From Macrostomum hystrix (taxonomy: Eukaryota; Platyhelminthes; Macrostomidae), in assembly GCA_950097015.1 (NCBI GenBank), contig CATNEN010000038.1:31334501-31398500 (forward strand): a stretch of 64,000 nucleotides of DNA, in the 5' to 3' direction. The notes beneath the pieces are model-generated. The model had not been told where the DNA came from. It made no database searches and was given only the letters and a program-made list of their open reading frames with translations. Shown here in pieces: positions 1 to 10,240 of this stretch; position 1 is the stretch's first letter, and the number at the start of each line of letters is the position of its first letter. The translations under genes and the position numbers were made by a program.

Positions 1-371
1 ATTATTAGGCCTAATGCAATTTATGCGATCAATAGGCCCTGTACCCCTAAAATACAAATAGGATTTAGGTATAACTTGCACACAAATGCATTTTGTGTAA
101 AATGCTTTCCTTTTCCATGCATTATATCATAGGCCCCCACATGTAGCGAAATATGATAACATAGAAAAAGCATGGATCTGCATGTGTTAAATTAGCTCGG
201 ACTGTGTAAATTGAAAAGTATGATCTATATATTTTAACATATAACACCAAAGCTGATTAAAAATCACAAGAATTGCAGATGGCCCTTCCTTGTCAACAAC
301 AATTACACAACCTAATAATTATTTACTCAAAGGATGCTAATTAAATAAAAAATTTCGCTTTTACAGAAACT
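1..371. other. AT-rich flank with no recognisable gene
   Basis: No coding frame or RNA gene is visible. The stretch is AT-rich, contains TAGGCCTA at about position 6, and ends with AAACT (367-371), the 5' target-site copy of the retrotransposon that follows. Confidence 0.6.
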
Positions 372-826
372 TGTGACGTTGTCTCTCTAATTTAATGTAA
401 TTTTAATATGCTATTTCTAATTAAGTGCATTATTTTCGTTAGCTATATTTGTTAGGGATATTTCTTCGGTTTTCCATATATATTTATAATGGTTTTGTTT
501 TAGTGTACTACATAGTCGTAGTTCGTATTCAAATGTGCTAACTAGGCCTTTCCAGTGAAGGCTCCCAACCCTGCCCCCGGGCTTGTTCTACGACTGAGTG
601 CTGGTTGTTATTTTGTCAGTGGCTAATCTGAACTGTAGCCGTAGCTGTATTTCAAGTGAATCCATTGAGTAGCTCTGTAACCCATCTAAGATATAGCCAG
701 CATTCGCCGTAAAGACGATTTCTTAATTCGAAGGCCCAATTTACTGCATGAGAGTGCTTTCCGCTACGAAGGTTTTGTAACGATCGATAATTTACCTTGC
801 TATTAAAATAAACCGAACTTCGTCAT
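372..826 (+). repeat. 5' LTR
   Basis: This 455-bp direct repeat starts TGTGACG and ends CGTCA(T), so the termini are short inverted repeats (TGACG/CGTCA). It matches 8630-9083 except for CTAACTAGG versus CTAATTAGG and one extra T near 555. The exact 3' boundary is ambiguous by 1-2 bases because both copies continue with an A. As the 5' LTR it should carry the promoter of the element; no unambiguous TATA box was assigned. Confidence 0.93.
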
Positions 827-833
827 ATAAATT

Positions 834-851
834 TGGAGGACCCACCGTCAA
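834..851 (+). promoter_or_regulatory. Candidate primer-binding site
   Basis: A TGGAGGACCC segment begins eight bases after the 5' LTR. TGG just inside the LTR is the expected complement of a tRNA 3' CCA end. The matching tRNA was not identified, so the call rests on position and the TGG only. Confidence 0.35.
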
Positions 852-1896
852 TGACAATTCGAACCCGGTCATCGACCATCGTCATTCGTCAAAAAGCTAG
901 CTCATAGGCCTAGGCCTACTCATCATTAATTAGATCTCAAGTCTACTAAAGTCCAACAGTGATTCAGCACTATCAGTTCACAGCACAGCCTACCTACTAC
1001 ACAGACGATCGAGAAAGTAAACAACAACCAACTTTATCAGCTTAAGCGTATCGGCAGTGTGTCTTCGCAGAGTGAGTCAGACGCTAAGCCTAAAGGAGGG
1101 TCAGACAACCAGCCAACCTCTGTGCTCTGCGCCTGTGTCCAATCACGTGACCACTAAACACACCTGGTTAGGAGTATCAACTCTTAATTGCAAGCGCAAC
1201 AACCCCAAAGCTTTAGCCCGCCGAGCGCCACCCCTCTCGTCTGTTGAACTGCGCCTAGCCATTGCAATCGATTGCCTAAGGGTTCTCTCGGCCTGCGCCC
1301 CGCTTGATTTTTGTGGACTAGGCGAGCCAGGCTAGCACTGCAAAGCATTTCCGCCGGGTCGTCACTTACAACATCAGCAATAGCAATCAATTAGCCAAAC
1401 GCCGGCAGCAGTGGCCCTACGCCAGCTGTTCACGACAACAGCTACTACGGCAGCCGGTGCCAGTCTGCAGTTGCAACAGCGGCCAACAACAATCGGTTAG
1501 CATCAGAGCATCGCCTCGCGGGTTGAACGGGCCTGCGACTGAAGGGCACCTGCCATCTGCGAACAAGCCAAGCCAAGCTGAACCGAACCGATCCGAGCCG
1601 AGCGGTGTGCAGCAAGCCTGGTTGAGCTGGACCTTGCCGATTGCCGTGGCGAACTGAGCAGTGTGCCGAAGACAACGGCGGCCGAGATTCGGAACTGGTG
1701 GTTGCAGCTAAGGCTGAGTTCAATTATTTATTATTATTATTATATTAGGATCTATTGTGGCAGTAACTTTAGACTTAGGACCACTATTAGTACTAGACTT
1801 GTTGCTCAATCATTTGTAAACTGCCACATTCTTTCTTGTGTAGGCCTAGCTCGTTCTTCGCTCCTCTTTTTCTAGTTGTGTGTCTGAGTTCTAGTC

Positions 1897-4800
1897 ATGT
1901 CAGGCGTAAATTCAGATACCGACCAAGTCAACCAGTCAGGGGCAGCATTGTCAGGCCAGGGACCAGAGGAGAACATCGGCCATGGGCCTGGGACAGCAGG
2001 AGGTGCTGAGGTGGAGATGGAGGGAGGTGAGCAGCCGGAGCGCGAGACCTCCTTAGGTGACCTCGCCAGAACCCTAGCCCAAATCCGTGACAACACCAGC
2101 ACCAGTTCTAGAATACCGAAATCGAGCCCTCGGCTCAGACCCCCAGTGGCCTACACACCCAAAACCAAATTTGATATCTGGTGGACGCAATTCCGCCTGT
2201 TTCTTGAAGCCAATGAGATCATGCCTGAGCATCGGACAGCAGTGTTGCTTTCATCCCTGTCACCCGAGTGCCAAGAGTTCTTTTACAACTATCGTCTGCA
2301 CGAGAAAAGCTTTGATGAAGCAGTAAAGAGTCTAAGAAGCCGGTATGGCGAGCCAACCCACGTAGATAAATACTATATAGAACTGACCTCAGCCCAACAG
2401 CTGTCATCGGAGAGTATCCAGGAGTATTTTGACCGCCTCATAGGCCTAGCAAATGCCGCGGACATGAGCCGCTCTGAGTACGAGCCCCTAGTAAGGACGC
2501 GATTTTGCTATGGCTTGGCTGACAAAACTATTGCCGAAAAACTTATCAATATGCTGCATGAAGCACCCAGGGCTTCACTGGAGAGACTCCTAGCTAGGGC
2601 TCGAGACACAGATCAAACTAGGCAGCTGCTCAAACTGACTGAGCAACCCAAGGTTAGAAGTGTTGAAGCAGACGAGATCCGAGCCCTGAAGGCGAGAATA
2701 GCAGAACTGGAGAAGAAACAGTCAGGGCCACAACAAAGCACGCAGAAACCTACTAATAGCAACAGTGGTGGCCATAGGCACAACTTTCAATCTCAGAAGT
2801 CCCCCCAGGACTACTCTAGTCATGCCCGAATGAGCGGCGCCCTACCTAAATGCTTCAGGTGTAGTGAGACTGGCCACCTCATTGCCGAATGCCCCTATCC
2901 TAGAGAGCCAGGTACTGGTGCGCCACCCTCGAAGTTCAGGACCCCGCAACCCTTTAGGGAGCCAAAAAGTTTTAAGCCAAATGCGAGTTCGAGGCCACCC
3001 AGAGAGAAGGGAGTAGTGACTCATTGGAAAGACTCTTACGGGTTCATTCAGTCCTCTCAGATAGGCGACTCTGTTTTTGCGCACCTGTCTCAGTTGGTCC
3101 AGCCCCTGTTGGACCTGGCCTTAAGCCACCAGCTAGTGGGTACCAGCGTGACATTCAGCCGTGTCGCCGACGCTGGCAAGTCTAGAGACAAAGCTATTAG
3201 TGTGACAGCTACGTCGACGGACCCTAAGTGTGCTGAAGTGTCTTCAGACCTACCCAGTTACAAGGCAGGATTCTATGTTCAGGTTGAGATTGGCGAGACC
3301 AAGACTGTTGCCCTTCTAGATCCCGGTGCCAATGCCTCCCTGATTTGCCCGAAGATGCGAGACAAGCTCCTAGAAGCTGATCCAATCAATAATGTCTTCA
3401 CCCCTGCTCGCACCCAGCGCACAGCTACTGGTTTCAATGGGGCTAGTTCGCAAATACTAGGCAAGCTCCAGTGCGAAGTGAGTTTAGACAAATTAAAACA
3501 GCAGCACATATTCTTAGTGATTGAAGGCCAGTTATCCGAGATCCTGCTAGGGTTGGACTTCTGTGGTAATTTCCAAATCGTCATGGACATGGCCTGTGAC
3601 CGTGTGACCTGCGCTGGAGAGTACGTCCCAATTTTTCGCGGCACCAATGCGATCTGTAGCGTGAATCGCGTTGTGGCCGCTTGCGATACAGTCCTGCCAC
3701 CCCGCTCAGAAACGCTGATCCCAGCTAGGGCTATAGACGCTGAGAGCAGTTCCTATGGCGTTGTTAGTGCCAGATTATTCGACCCCGACCCGTCTATCAT
3801 AGTCGCCAATTCATTGGACCAGGTCAGCCCCACTAGTCACGTGTTAGTCAGAGTCCTAAACAGCGGCGAAGATGAGGTGAGGATTTCCAAGGGCGAGGAG
3901 GTAGCGTCTTTCAAGAAGCTAGGAGCTGATGAGAGCGTAGTGAGTACCAGACTTAGTGAGAGTGATTTCAGCATTGACAACGAGAGCGCGCTAAATGATA
4001 AGCTGTGCAAGCTGCCCTACCCAGATCCAGGGACAGCCAAGTGGCTCTTAGACCAATTTCACCTGCAGGAGCGTAACCTGACCCAGGAGCAGCTGGATAC
4101 GACAGTAAAAATGCTGAACTATTTTCTTAGCCAGATCTCGAAATCGGAAGCAGACATCGGTAGAACCCCTCTGCATGAACTGTCAATCGAGTTAAAGGAC
4201 CCGAAGTGTCGCCCGATTTCTCAGCCATCGAGGCGAACAACCCCAGCGCAAAAGGAATTTCTGGATAAGTACATCGCCCAGCTCCTAAACCAGGGAGTTG
4301 TTGAAGAGTGCGACTCCGAGTGGGCCTCACCCATTGTGCTTGTGAAAAAGAAGGACGGTACATGGCGCCTTTGCGTAGATTACCGTGCGCTCAACAAGCA
4401 CATAAAGCCGTGCTCTTTCCCGCTGCCCTTAATAGACGAATCTTTCGATAGCTTAGCGGGATCCGCCGTCTTTAGTAGTTTAGATCTGACGAGCGCCTAC
4501 TGGCAGGTAGGGATCCGGGAAGCTGACCGAGACCTCACCGCGTTCTCATGTCCCCAGGGCACCTTTCGTTGGACCGTAGTCCCCTATGGGATCAAGACCG
4601 CGCCTGCAAGTTTCGCCAGGCTGATGCACCGCGTGTTTCGCCCTCTTTTGCTCAGGGTTAGCCTAATTTACCTAGACGATGTCATCATCAAGGCCAAAAA
4701 CAACGACGAGATGATTTCCCATCTGGCGCTAGTTTTCTGGCAGCTTAGAAAAGCGAATCTAAAAATCAGACCCTCGAAGTGTGAGCTCTTCAAGGACAAA

Positions 4801-7800
4801 CTGAAGTTTCTAGGCTTCATAGTTTCCTCAAAAGGGATAGAGGCCGATCCGACCAAAACTGAGGCCGTTCAACAGTGGTGTACACCTAGGGATAAGAAGC
4901 AGCTTCTCTCCTTCCTGGGATTTGCCAATTATTACAGGAAGTTTGTCCCTAGATTCTCCATCATAGCCACGCCTCTGTATGCCCTAGCCAAGAGCTCTGA
5001 GAAATTTGTTTGGCGCCAAGTGCACGAGGCCGCTTTCCAAGAACTAAAGTCCAACCTATGTAATCCACCAGTGCTGAGATACCCAGACCTGAGTCCCACA
5101 GCGGGCACCTTTGTTCTAGACTGCGACAGCTCCCTTGACGGTGTGGGAGCAGTCCTTTCCCAACTAGATGGGAACGACGTAGAACAAGTGATTGCCTACG
5201 CTTCTAAAAAATTCACCAGCGCGCAGCGAAACTATTGCGCCACCATGAGGGAGCTCCTAGGTCTGGTTCTCATGTTAGAGCAGTTCAGGACTTACTTACT
5301 TGACCGGGAGTTCCTAGTGCGAACAGATGCGATTGCTCTGAAGTGGTTACACTCGAAAAAACACGCAACCGGAATGCTCGCCCAATGGTTGGTCACACTA
5401 GAGCCTTACACCTTCAAGGTAGACCAGACTCCACTGGAGAGAATAGCGGAGTACGATTTTAAAATCTCCCACAGAGCTGGGGAATCCCACGTTAATGCGG
5501 ATGTTTTGAGTCGCAACCCGAAGTTCAGAGCAGACCATTTCGACTGCCCAACCTGTAGCCTGATCCCAGAATTTATATCCAAGTTCCAGAAGGAAAAAAA
5601 ACCAGCGCCATCGGATGTTAGTGAGGTCAAAATCAGCCGTATGTGTGTCAGTACTCAGACTCTAGTCACAACTGGCTGTCAGACCACCGAGCTGATATTC
5701 GACTCAGCGATTCAGCTTCAAAATGAGCCGGTTGCAGACTTAGCAGTTCAGACTGACCTCGAACGGGTCCCTGAGATCCCTGAGCCTAATCAAGCTAGCA
5801 AGCGCCCAGTCATCCCAACCTCGTCTGCAGGTACTCAGGTAGACACCAAACCTAAACCGGAAACACCGCCATCAGCCGCAGCACATGCTGTGCAAGTCCA
5901 GGTCTCGGATAGGTCCACGATCGCAGACGAAGTTCTAGACCCAGGCAGTGATAACGAAGATGAGGCGGGGGCTGAACAGAGAGAAAGAGAATGGGCCCGT
6001 AGTGCTCAGGATTCGAACATTGATCTTGTTTTCCTGAGAGATGCTGTAGCTGGAAAGGTAGAGAGGTTGTCTAAGCAGGAGCTCCAAGGTTGCAGTCGTG
6101 AGCTCAGAGCCTTATGGGCTATGTTTGACGAACTGTCTGTTGAGGACGATCTGCTGCTTCGGAACAAGCCAGCCAAGAAAAGGAAGCCCGCTGCCAAGCT
6201 TACGGTCATCCCTGAGTCTGCGAATGTAGATGAACTAGTGACCAACTACCACAGAGCCGTTAATCACTCGGGGATAAAAAAGACTTTAGGAGTGGTAAAA
6301 AAGAACTTTCAAATCTCGAACCTAGAAACTATAGTCAAGGGAGTCGTAGCCAGCTGTGAGATTTGCGCTAGGACTAAGAAATGCAAGCGAAAGAACAAAG
6401 CTCCGATGCAGCCAACTCTAGCCGGGTACCCGAACCAGGTCGTGCATGTAGACCATTGCGGACCGTTCCCTGAACAGGAAGGCTACCGGTATCTGCTTGT
6501 AATGATTGACAGATTCACCGGATTTGTGGAAATTGTCCCTGTGAAAGACGTAACTGCCGAGACAACCGCGGCAGCAATCCTGACAGAGTGGATTGTTCGC
6601 TACGGTGCTATGGAGCAAATGGTCTCGGACAATGGCACAGCATTCATAAATAACATTGTTGCAGAGCTGACCCGCTTGCTAGAGATCGATACCGTTAGAA
6701 TCACTGCTCGCCGCCCCCAGGCCAACGGGAAGGTGGAACGCAACATCCAGACTATTAAGAGTCAAATTCGAGCAGTCTGTGCTGAGAGGCATGTGACTTG
6801 GCCCTTTGCCGCTAGGTGTGTAGGAATGAGCATCCGCTCTCTAGAATCCGAATCGACAGGCATGACACCTGCTAAGCTTTTTCTGGGCCGTGAATTTCAA
6901 ATGCCCCTAGACCTGATGTACAACCCACCAAGGCAAGATTGCTATGACCCGGACAGTTACGCGCACCGACTCCACCGAACTCTTGTCGAAACCTCTGCCA
7001 CCGCACGGGCTGTTAGGAAGAAGGCACAGGCTAGGCAGAAGCGTTACTATGACAGATCGGTTTATAAGTCAAGCTACGAGGTTGGAGAGCTAGTGTGGGT
7101 TCTAAACCCCGACCACAAGGGCCTCGACCCAGCTGTTTGGTTTGGTCCGTACAAGGTTATTCAGAAGGTCTCTGAGAGAAACTATAGGTTGATTCCAGAG
7201 TTTTCGCGAGAGAATCCGTTCAGAGTACCGAATCCTAGTCACAACATCTATAACGTAGACCGGATGAAGAGGTGCATCCGCCAGCCAAACTATCAGGATG
7301 TGGTTGATAGATTTAGATTAGACACTGTAGCAAGGATGCCAAGCTCATCTAAGCTAGGACAAGGAGATCTGGATTCCAGCTCCAGACAGCTGAGCTTTAG
7401 TTCTGACTGGATTTCCGAACCAGACTTGGTCACTGTCCCACCTGCGGGTCAGAAGAGCCGCTCTTTTCCGAGAAGCCAATCGTCATCAATCACACAGCCA
7501 GTCGAACAGCCAATCACACAGCCAGTTCAACAGCCAATCACACAGCCAGTTCAACAGCCAATCACACAGCCAGTTCAACAGCCAATCAAAACACTGCCAG
7601 TGGAACAGCCAAATGCTCAACCAGTCACTAAACCAGAGTCACCACCCGAGGTGCAACCTGAACAAGCACAACAAGCAGTAAACATTGTCAATAATGAACA
7701 GGTGCCAGACATCGGTGCTGAAGTTGAAGTCACAGCAGAGCCAAATCCAGATCCTCAGGCAACAGCAATACCAAATCTGCCACCAGAACCACAACCACAA

Positions 7801-7938
7801 ATAGAACACGAACACGATCAGACAGACCAGGCACAGAGACCAGCTTGCACTGTTACGAGGTCCGGCCGGCAAGTAAGGCCGCCGGTCAGATTCCTTTCCA
7901 CGCTGGTCAATCTGTTCAGGAGAGGTAGCGAGAGCTAA
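1897..7938 (+). CDS. gag-pol: Gag-Pol polyprotein of Ty3/Gypsy retrotransposon
   Basis: This single 2013-residue frame encodes capsid and replication enzymes without a gag/pol frameshift. Domains in order: retrotransposon Gag (about 80-220); CCHC zinc knuckle (319-332, CX2CX4HX4C); a cold-shock-like domain (about 369-440, with YGFIQ and VFAHLSQL); aspartic protease with LLDPGA at about 473-478 and ILLGLDF downstream; reverse transcriptase with YLDD at 925-928; RNase H from about 1070; integrase with an HHCC zinc finger from about 1451 and core D-D-E at about 1519, 1578 and 1614; and a GPY/F module near 1750. The Pro/Gln-rich C terminus has tandem octapeptides (ITQPVQQP type). Oddities are the cold-shock-like insert and DPG where the protease normally has DTG or DSG. 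The start is the first ATG of the frame, shortly after stops. Confidence 0.96.
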   Translation: MSGVNSDTDQVNQSGAALSGQGPEENIGHGPGTAGGAEVEMEGGEQPERETSLGDLARTLAQIRDNTSTSSRIPKSSPRLRPPVAYTPKTKFDIWWTQFRLFLEANEIMPEHRTAVLLSSLSPECQEFFYNYRLHEKSFDEAVKSLRSRYGEPTHVDKYYIELTSAQQLSSESIQEYFDRLIGLANAADMSRSEYEPLVRTRFCYGLADKTIAEKLINMLHEAPRASLERLLARARDTDQTRQLLKLTEQPKVRSVEADEIRALKARIAELEKKQSGPQQSTQKPTNSNSGGHRHNFQSQKSPQDYSSHARMSGALPKCFRCSETGHLIAECPYPREPGTGAPPSKFRTPQPFREPKSFKPNASSRPPREKGVVTHWKDSYGFIQSSQIGDSVFAHLSQLVQPLLDLALSHQLVGTSVTFSRVADAGKSRDKAISVTATSTDPKCAEVSSDLPSYKAGFYVQVEIGETKTVALLDPGANASLICPKMRDKLLEADPINNVFTPARTQRTATGFNGASSQILGKLQCEVSLDKLKQQHIFLVIEGQLSEILLGLDFCGNFQIVMDMACDRVTCAGEYVPIFRGTNAICSVNRVVAACDTVLPPRSETLIPARAIDAESSSYGVVSARLFDPDPSIIVANSLDQVSPTSHVLVRVLNSGEDEVRISKGEEVASFKKLGADESVVSTRLSESDFSIDNESALNDKLCKLPYPDPGTAKWLLDQFHLQERNLTQEQLDTTVKMLNYFLSQISKSEADIGRTPLHELSIELKDPKCRPISQPSRRTTPAQKEFLDKYIAQLLNQGVVEECDSEWASPIVLVKKKDGTWRLCVDYRALNKHIKPCSFPLPLIDESFDSLAGSAVFSSLDLTSAYWQVGIREADRDLTAFSCPQGTFRWTVVPYGIKTAPASFARLMHRVFRPLLLRVSLIYLDDVIIKAKNNDEMISHLALVFWQLRKANLKIRPSKCELFKDKLKFLGFIVSSKGIEADPTKTEAVQQWCTPRDKKQLLSFLGFANYYRKFVPRFSIIATPLYALAKSSEKFVWRQVHEAAFQELKSNLCNPPVLRYPDLSPTAGTFVLDCDSSLDGVGAVLSQLDGNDVEQVIAYASKKFTSAQRNYCATMRELLGLVLMLEQFRTYLLDREFLVRTDAIALKWLHSKKHATGMLAQWLVTLEPYTFKVDQTPLERIAEYDFKISHRAGESHVNADVLSRNPKFRADHFDCPTCSLIPEFISKFQKEKKPAPSDVSEVKISRMCVSTQTLVTTGCQTTELIFDSAIQLQNEPVADLAVQTDLERVPEIPEPNQASKRPVIPTSSAGTQVDTKPKPETPPSAAAHAVQVQVSDRSTIADEVLDPGSDNEDEAGAEQREREWARSAQDSNIDLVFLRDAVAGKVERLSKQELQGCSRELRALWAMFDELSVEDDLLLRNKPAKKRKPAAKLTVIPESANVDELVTNYHRAVNHSGIKKTLGVVKKNFQISNLETIVKGVVASCEICARTKKCKRKNKAPMQPTLAGYPNQVVHVDHCGPFPEQEGYRYLLVMIDRFTGFVEIVPVKDVTAETTAAAILTEWIVRYGAMEQMVSDNGTAFINNIVAELTRLLEIDTVRITARRPQANGKVERNIQTIKSQIRAVCAERHVTWPFAARCVGMSIRSLESESTGMTPAKLFLGREFQMPLDLMYNPPRQDCYDPDSYAHRLHRTLVETSATARAVRKKAQARQKRYYDRSVYKSSYEVGELVWVLNPDHKGLDPAVWFGPYKVIQKVSERNYRLIPEFSRENPFRVPNPSHNIYNVDRMKRCIRQPNYQDVVDRFRLDTVARMPSSSKLGQGDLDSSSRQLSFSSDWISEPDLVTVPPAGQKSRSFPRSQSSSITQPVEQPITQPVQQPITQPVQQPITQPVQQPIKTLPVEQPNAQPVTKPESPPEVQPEQAQQAVNIVNNEQVPDIGAEVEVTAEPNPDPQATAIPNLPPEPQPQIEHEHDQTDQAQRPACTVTRSGRQVRPPVRFLSTLVNLFRRGSES
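7487..7605 (+). repeat. In-frame 24-bp repeats at the Gag-Pol C terminus
   Basis: About four copies of a 24-bp unit encode repeated ITQPVQQP or ITQPVEQP octapeptides. The unit length is a multiple of three, so the frame is kept. This is a low-complexity tail after integrase, not a catalytic part. Confidence 0.85.
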
Positions 7939-8615
7939 GGTGTAGTCGTGTCGTATGCTGCCTGTGTTCTGTGTGCCTGTTAGCTTTTCTTTAATAGCTT
8001 TCGCCAATCTTTTCATTTTGTCATTAGTTTAGTATCTCTGCGGTCGAGCCTTGAATCTTCGGATTAGGTTTTGGCCATAGAGTAGGCTTTTGTCGTAGTC
8101 ATTGTTTGTAGCCTGTAGTTAGGAGCTTAGCTTGGCTGCAGCCGCTGGGGCTGTAGTCGAGGCCGTCCAGGTTTTCGCTCCGCCGCCGATTCGCCGAAAT
8201 TTTCGCCAGTCCTAGACAATTCTCGTGTTTGTCTATTTGTCAGTTTTGTTTAAAAAAAATAAAAAAACATTGCATTTTCTAAAACAAAAATATTTTCAAT
8301 TCCTTTTATTGCCTCTGCGGTTTGATGACGTTGTTCAATTTGCCAATATCTTGCTGAATTTTGCCTTTGGTTTTTGTTCGAATTTTGCCATTCGTCGTTC
8401 AGTTTTGCCACTCGATATTCCGTTTTTGCCGTTCGTCTTTGAAATTTAATGCCTGTTTTTGTCACTTGAAACTGCCATTGTTAACCTCATTTGCAAAATA
8501 TTTCTAGACAGCTATTCTAATAACTCTAATAACGTAGCAACAATTTTGAAATCGTTTTTTTCGCTAGCCATTTCGATGTTCGTAGCCACTACTGTTAGTA
8601 GGCCATTAAGCTTCT

Positions 8616-8629
8616 GAGAGGGAGGCGAG
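8616..8629 (+). promoter_or_regulatory. Polypurine tract
   Basis: GAGAGGGAGGCGAG lies immediately upstream of the 3' LTR. This is the normal position and composition of the plus-strand primer of an LTR retrotransposon; one C interrupts the purines. Confidence 0.8.
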
Positions 8630-9083
8630 TGTGACGTTGTCTCTCTAATTTAATGTAATTTTAATATGCTATTTCTAATTAAGTGCATTATTTTCGTTAG
8701 CTATATTTGTTAGGGATATTTCTTCGGTTTTCCATATATATTTATAATGGTTTTGTTTTAGTGTACTACATAGTCGTAGTTCGTATTCAAATGTGCTAAT
8801 TAGGCCTTTCCAGGAAGGCTCCCAACCCTGCCCCCGGGCTTGTTCTACGACTGAGTGCTGGTTGTTATTTTGTCAGTGGCTAATCTGAACTGTAGCCGTA
8901 GCTGTATTTCAAGTGAATCCATTGAGTAGCTCTGTAACCCATCTAAGATATAGCCAGCATTCGCCGTAAAGACGATTTCTTAATTCGAAGGCCCAATTTA
9001 CTGCATGAGAGTGCTTTCCGCTACGAAGGTTTTGTAACGATCGATAATTTACCTTGCTATTAAAATAAACCGAACTTCGTCAT
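8630..9083 (+). repeat. 3' LTR
   Basis: This is the second copy of the LTR (454 bp), nearly identical to 372-826. It is followed by AAACT, the 3' copy of the target site. Confidence 0.93.
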
Positions 9084-10240
9084 AAACTTATGGCTTGCAA
9101 AAATGTATTTAGAATTGTGACAAGATTAAAACAAATCGAAACGCAAATGCAAGCACCTTAAAGTAGTTTAAAAGGGTTCACAATATATCCCTACAACATA
9201 ATTTATAAATTTTATAAATTTAGATCGTAGGATGTGTCCAAAAAAAACTTTTTGAATCGTTGGGCTTTCATGCCGCTTCAAAAATATAAAGATACTAATG
9301 TAAGGTTAATCATTTATTAGTCCACGCACCACTTTAATGTGTTTTCTGATATTATACTATTTCGAATTAGTTGCAGCAATAATGATTCGGCACGCACACT
9401 TGACTGCACTTGGGTCAATGTCTTGACTTAGCTGTACATCTTGTTTGTAAGCCAAGGTGGCAGAGGTGCCAACTTTTTAAAGTGTAACTTTGAGAGTTTT
9501 AATCGGATAACACTAATTTTTTATGAACGTATTTATGAGTGTATACAAGGTACTGATAAATTTAATTATACATTGACTAGCCTTACTTTCAAGAATCCAT
9601 TGTACCTGAATTTGTTAAGATTTTTATTTGCAACGTTTAAAACGAAAATACCAATAAATGATTTTTTGGTAACCAGTAACATTTACACAGAGTATTCATT
9701 AAATTAAAATTATAAATTGCTGAACAACACTGCTGCATTGAAAAATTCTCATCGAAATTGTAAATGAAAAAATAGAATGCAAAAAACAACCGCGATTTCA
9801 TCGGGATTCGAAAGGTAGTAAAAAACTGTTTTTGTGTGATCAAGCATCTTTCCTTTATATTTTAACATTCGAATTGCAGCTCATTGCTTTAATCCAATTA
9901 ATAGTTTTAACCTAAAGATTGCTTCCTAACCAAGTTAGATTAGGCAGAAAAGAGATGGAAACTACTACACGACATAAAACACCAGTTTGTAAATTTTGAA
10001 TCAGTTGTTTAAAACAATGACCAGTCGAGTTTTTAAGTCTTCTAATTTAAGCCCTCCAAGGTAAATTGCCCTAGGTTGGCGCAAAATCCAAAAAATAACG
10101 AAAACAACAAACCAACGATCCTACAAATGCTGCTAGTAAACAGATCCTAATGAACAAGAACATATGCTACACATGAACCCGATTGTTCTTCTCTTTCAAT
10201 TTCTAAATTTTAAAAGATTAGAAAAAAAAATAAACGCGAC
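9084..10240. other. AT-rich intergenic stretch
   Basis: Only low-complexity short frames are present (for example 9441-9707), with no recognisable domain. It lies between the 3' LTR and the 3' end of the EF-Tu gene and probably includes the EF-Tu 3' untranslated region. Confidence 0.6.

Larger units (their letters stand above)
372..9083 (+). mobile_element. Complete Ty3/Gypsy LTR retrotransposon
   Basis: Two direct LTRs (372-826 and 8630-9083) bracket a leader, one 2013-codon gag-pol frame, a short 3' untranslated part and a polypurine tract. AAACT occurs directly outside both ends (367-371 and 9084-9088), which fits a 5-bp target-site duplication. The domain order protease, reverse transcriptase, RNase H, integrase is that of Ty3/Gypsy (Metaviridae-type) elements. 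No env-like frame follows pol. The LTRs differ, by eye, by one substitution and one 1-bp indel in about 455 bp, so insertion was recent. The coding frame is unbroken, so the element may still be active. The leader 827-1896 has only short frames and is read as untranslated. Confidence 0.95.

Noticed and set aside
1057-1890. Short frames in the Gypsy leader, both strands
   Set aside because: No domain; position fits the untranslated leader between the LTR and gag.
7639-8016. 125-codon minus frame over the Gag-Pol tail
   Set aside because: Shadow of the Gln/Pro repeats of the real plus-strand frame.
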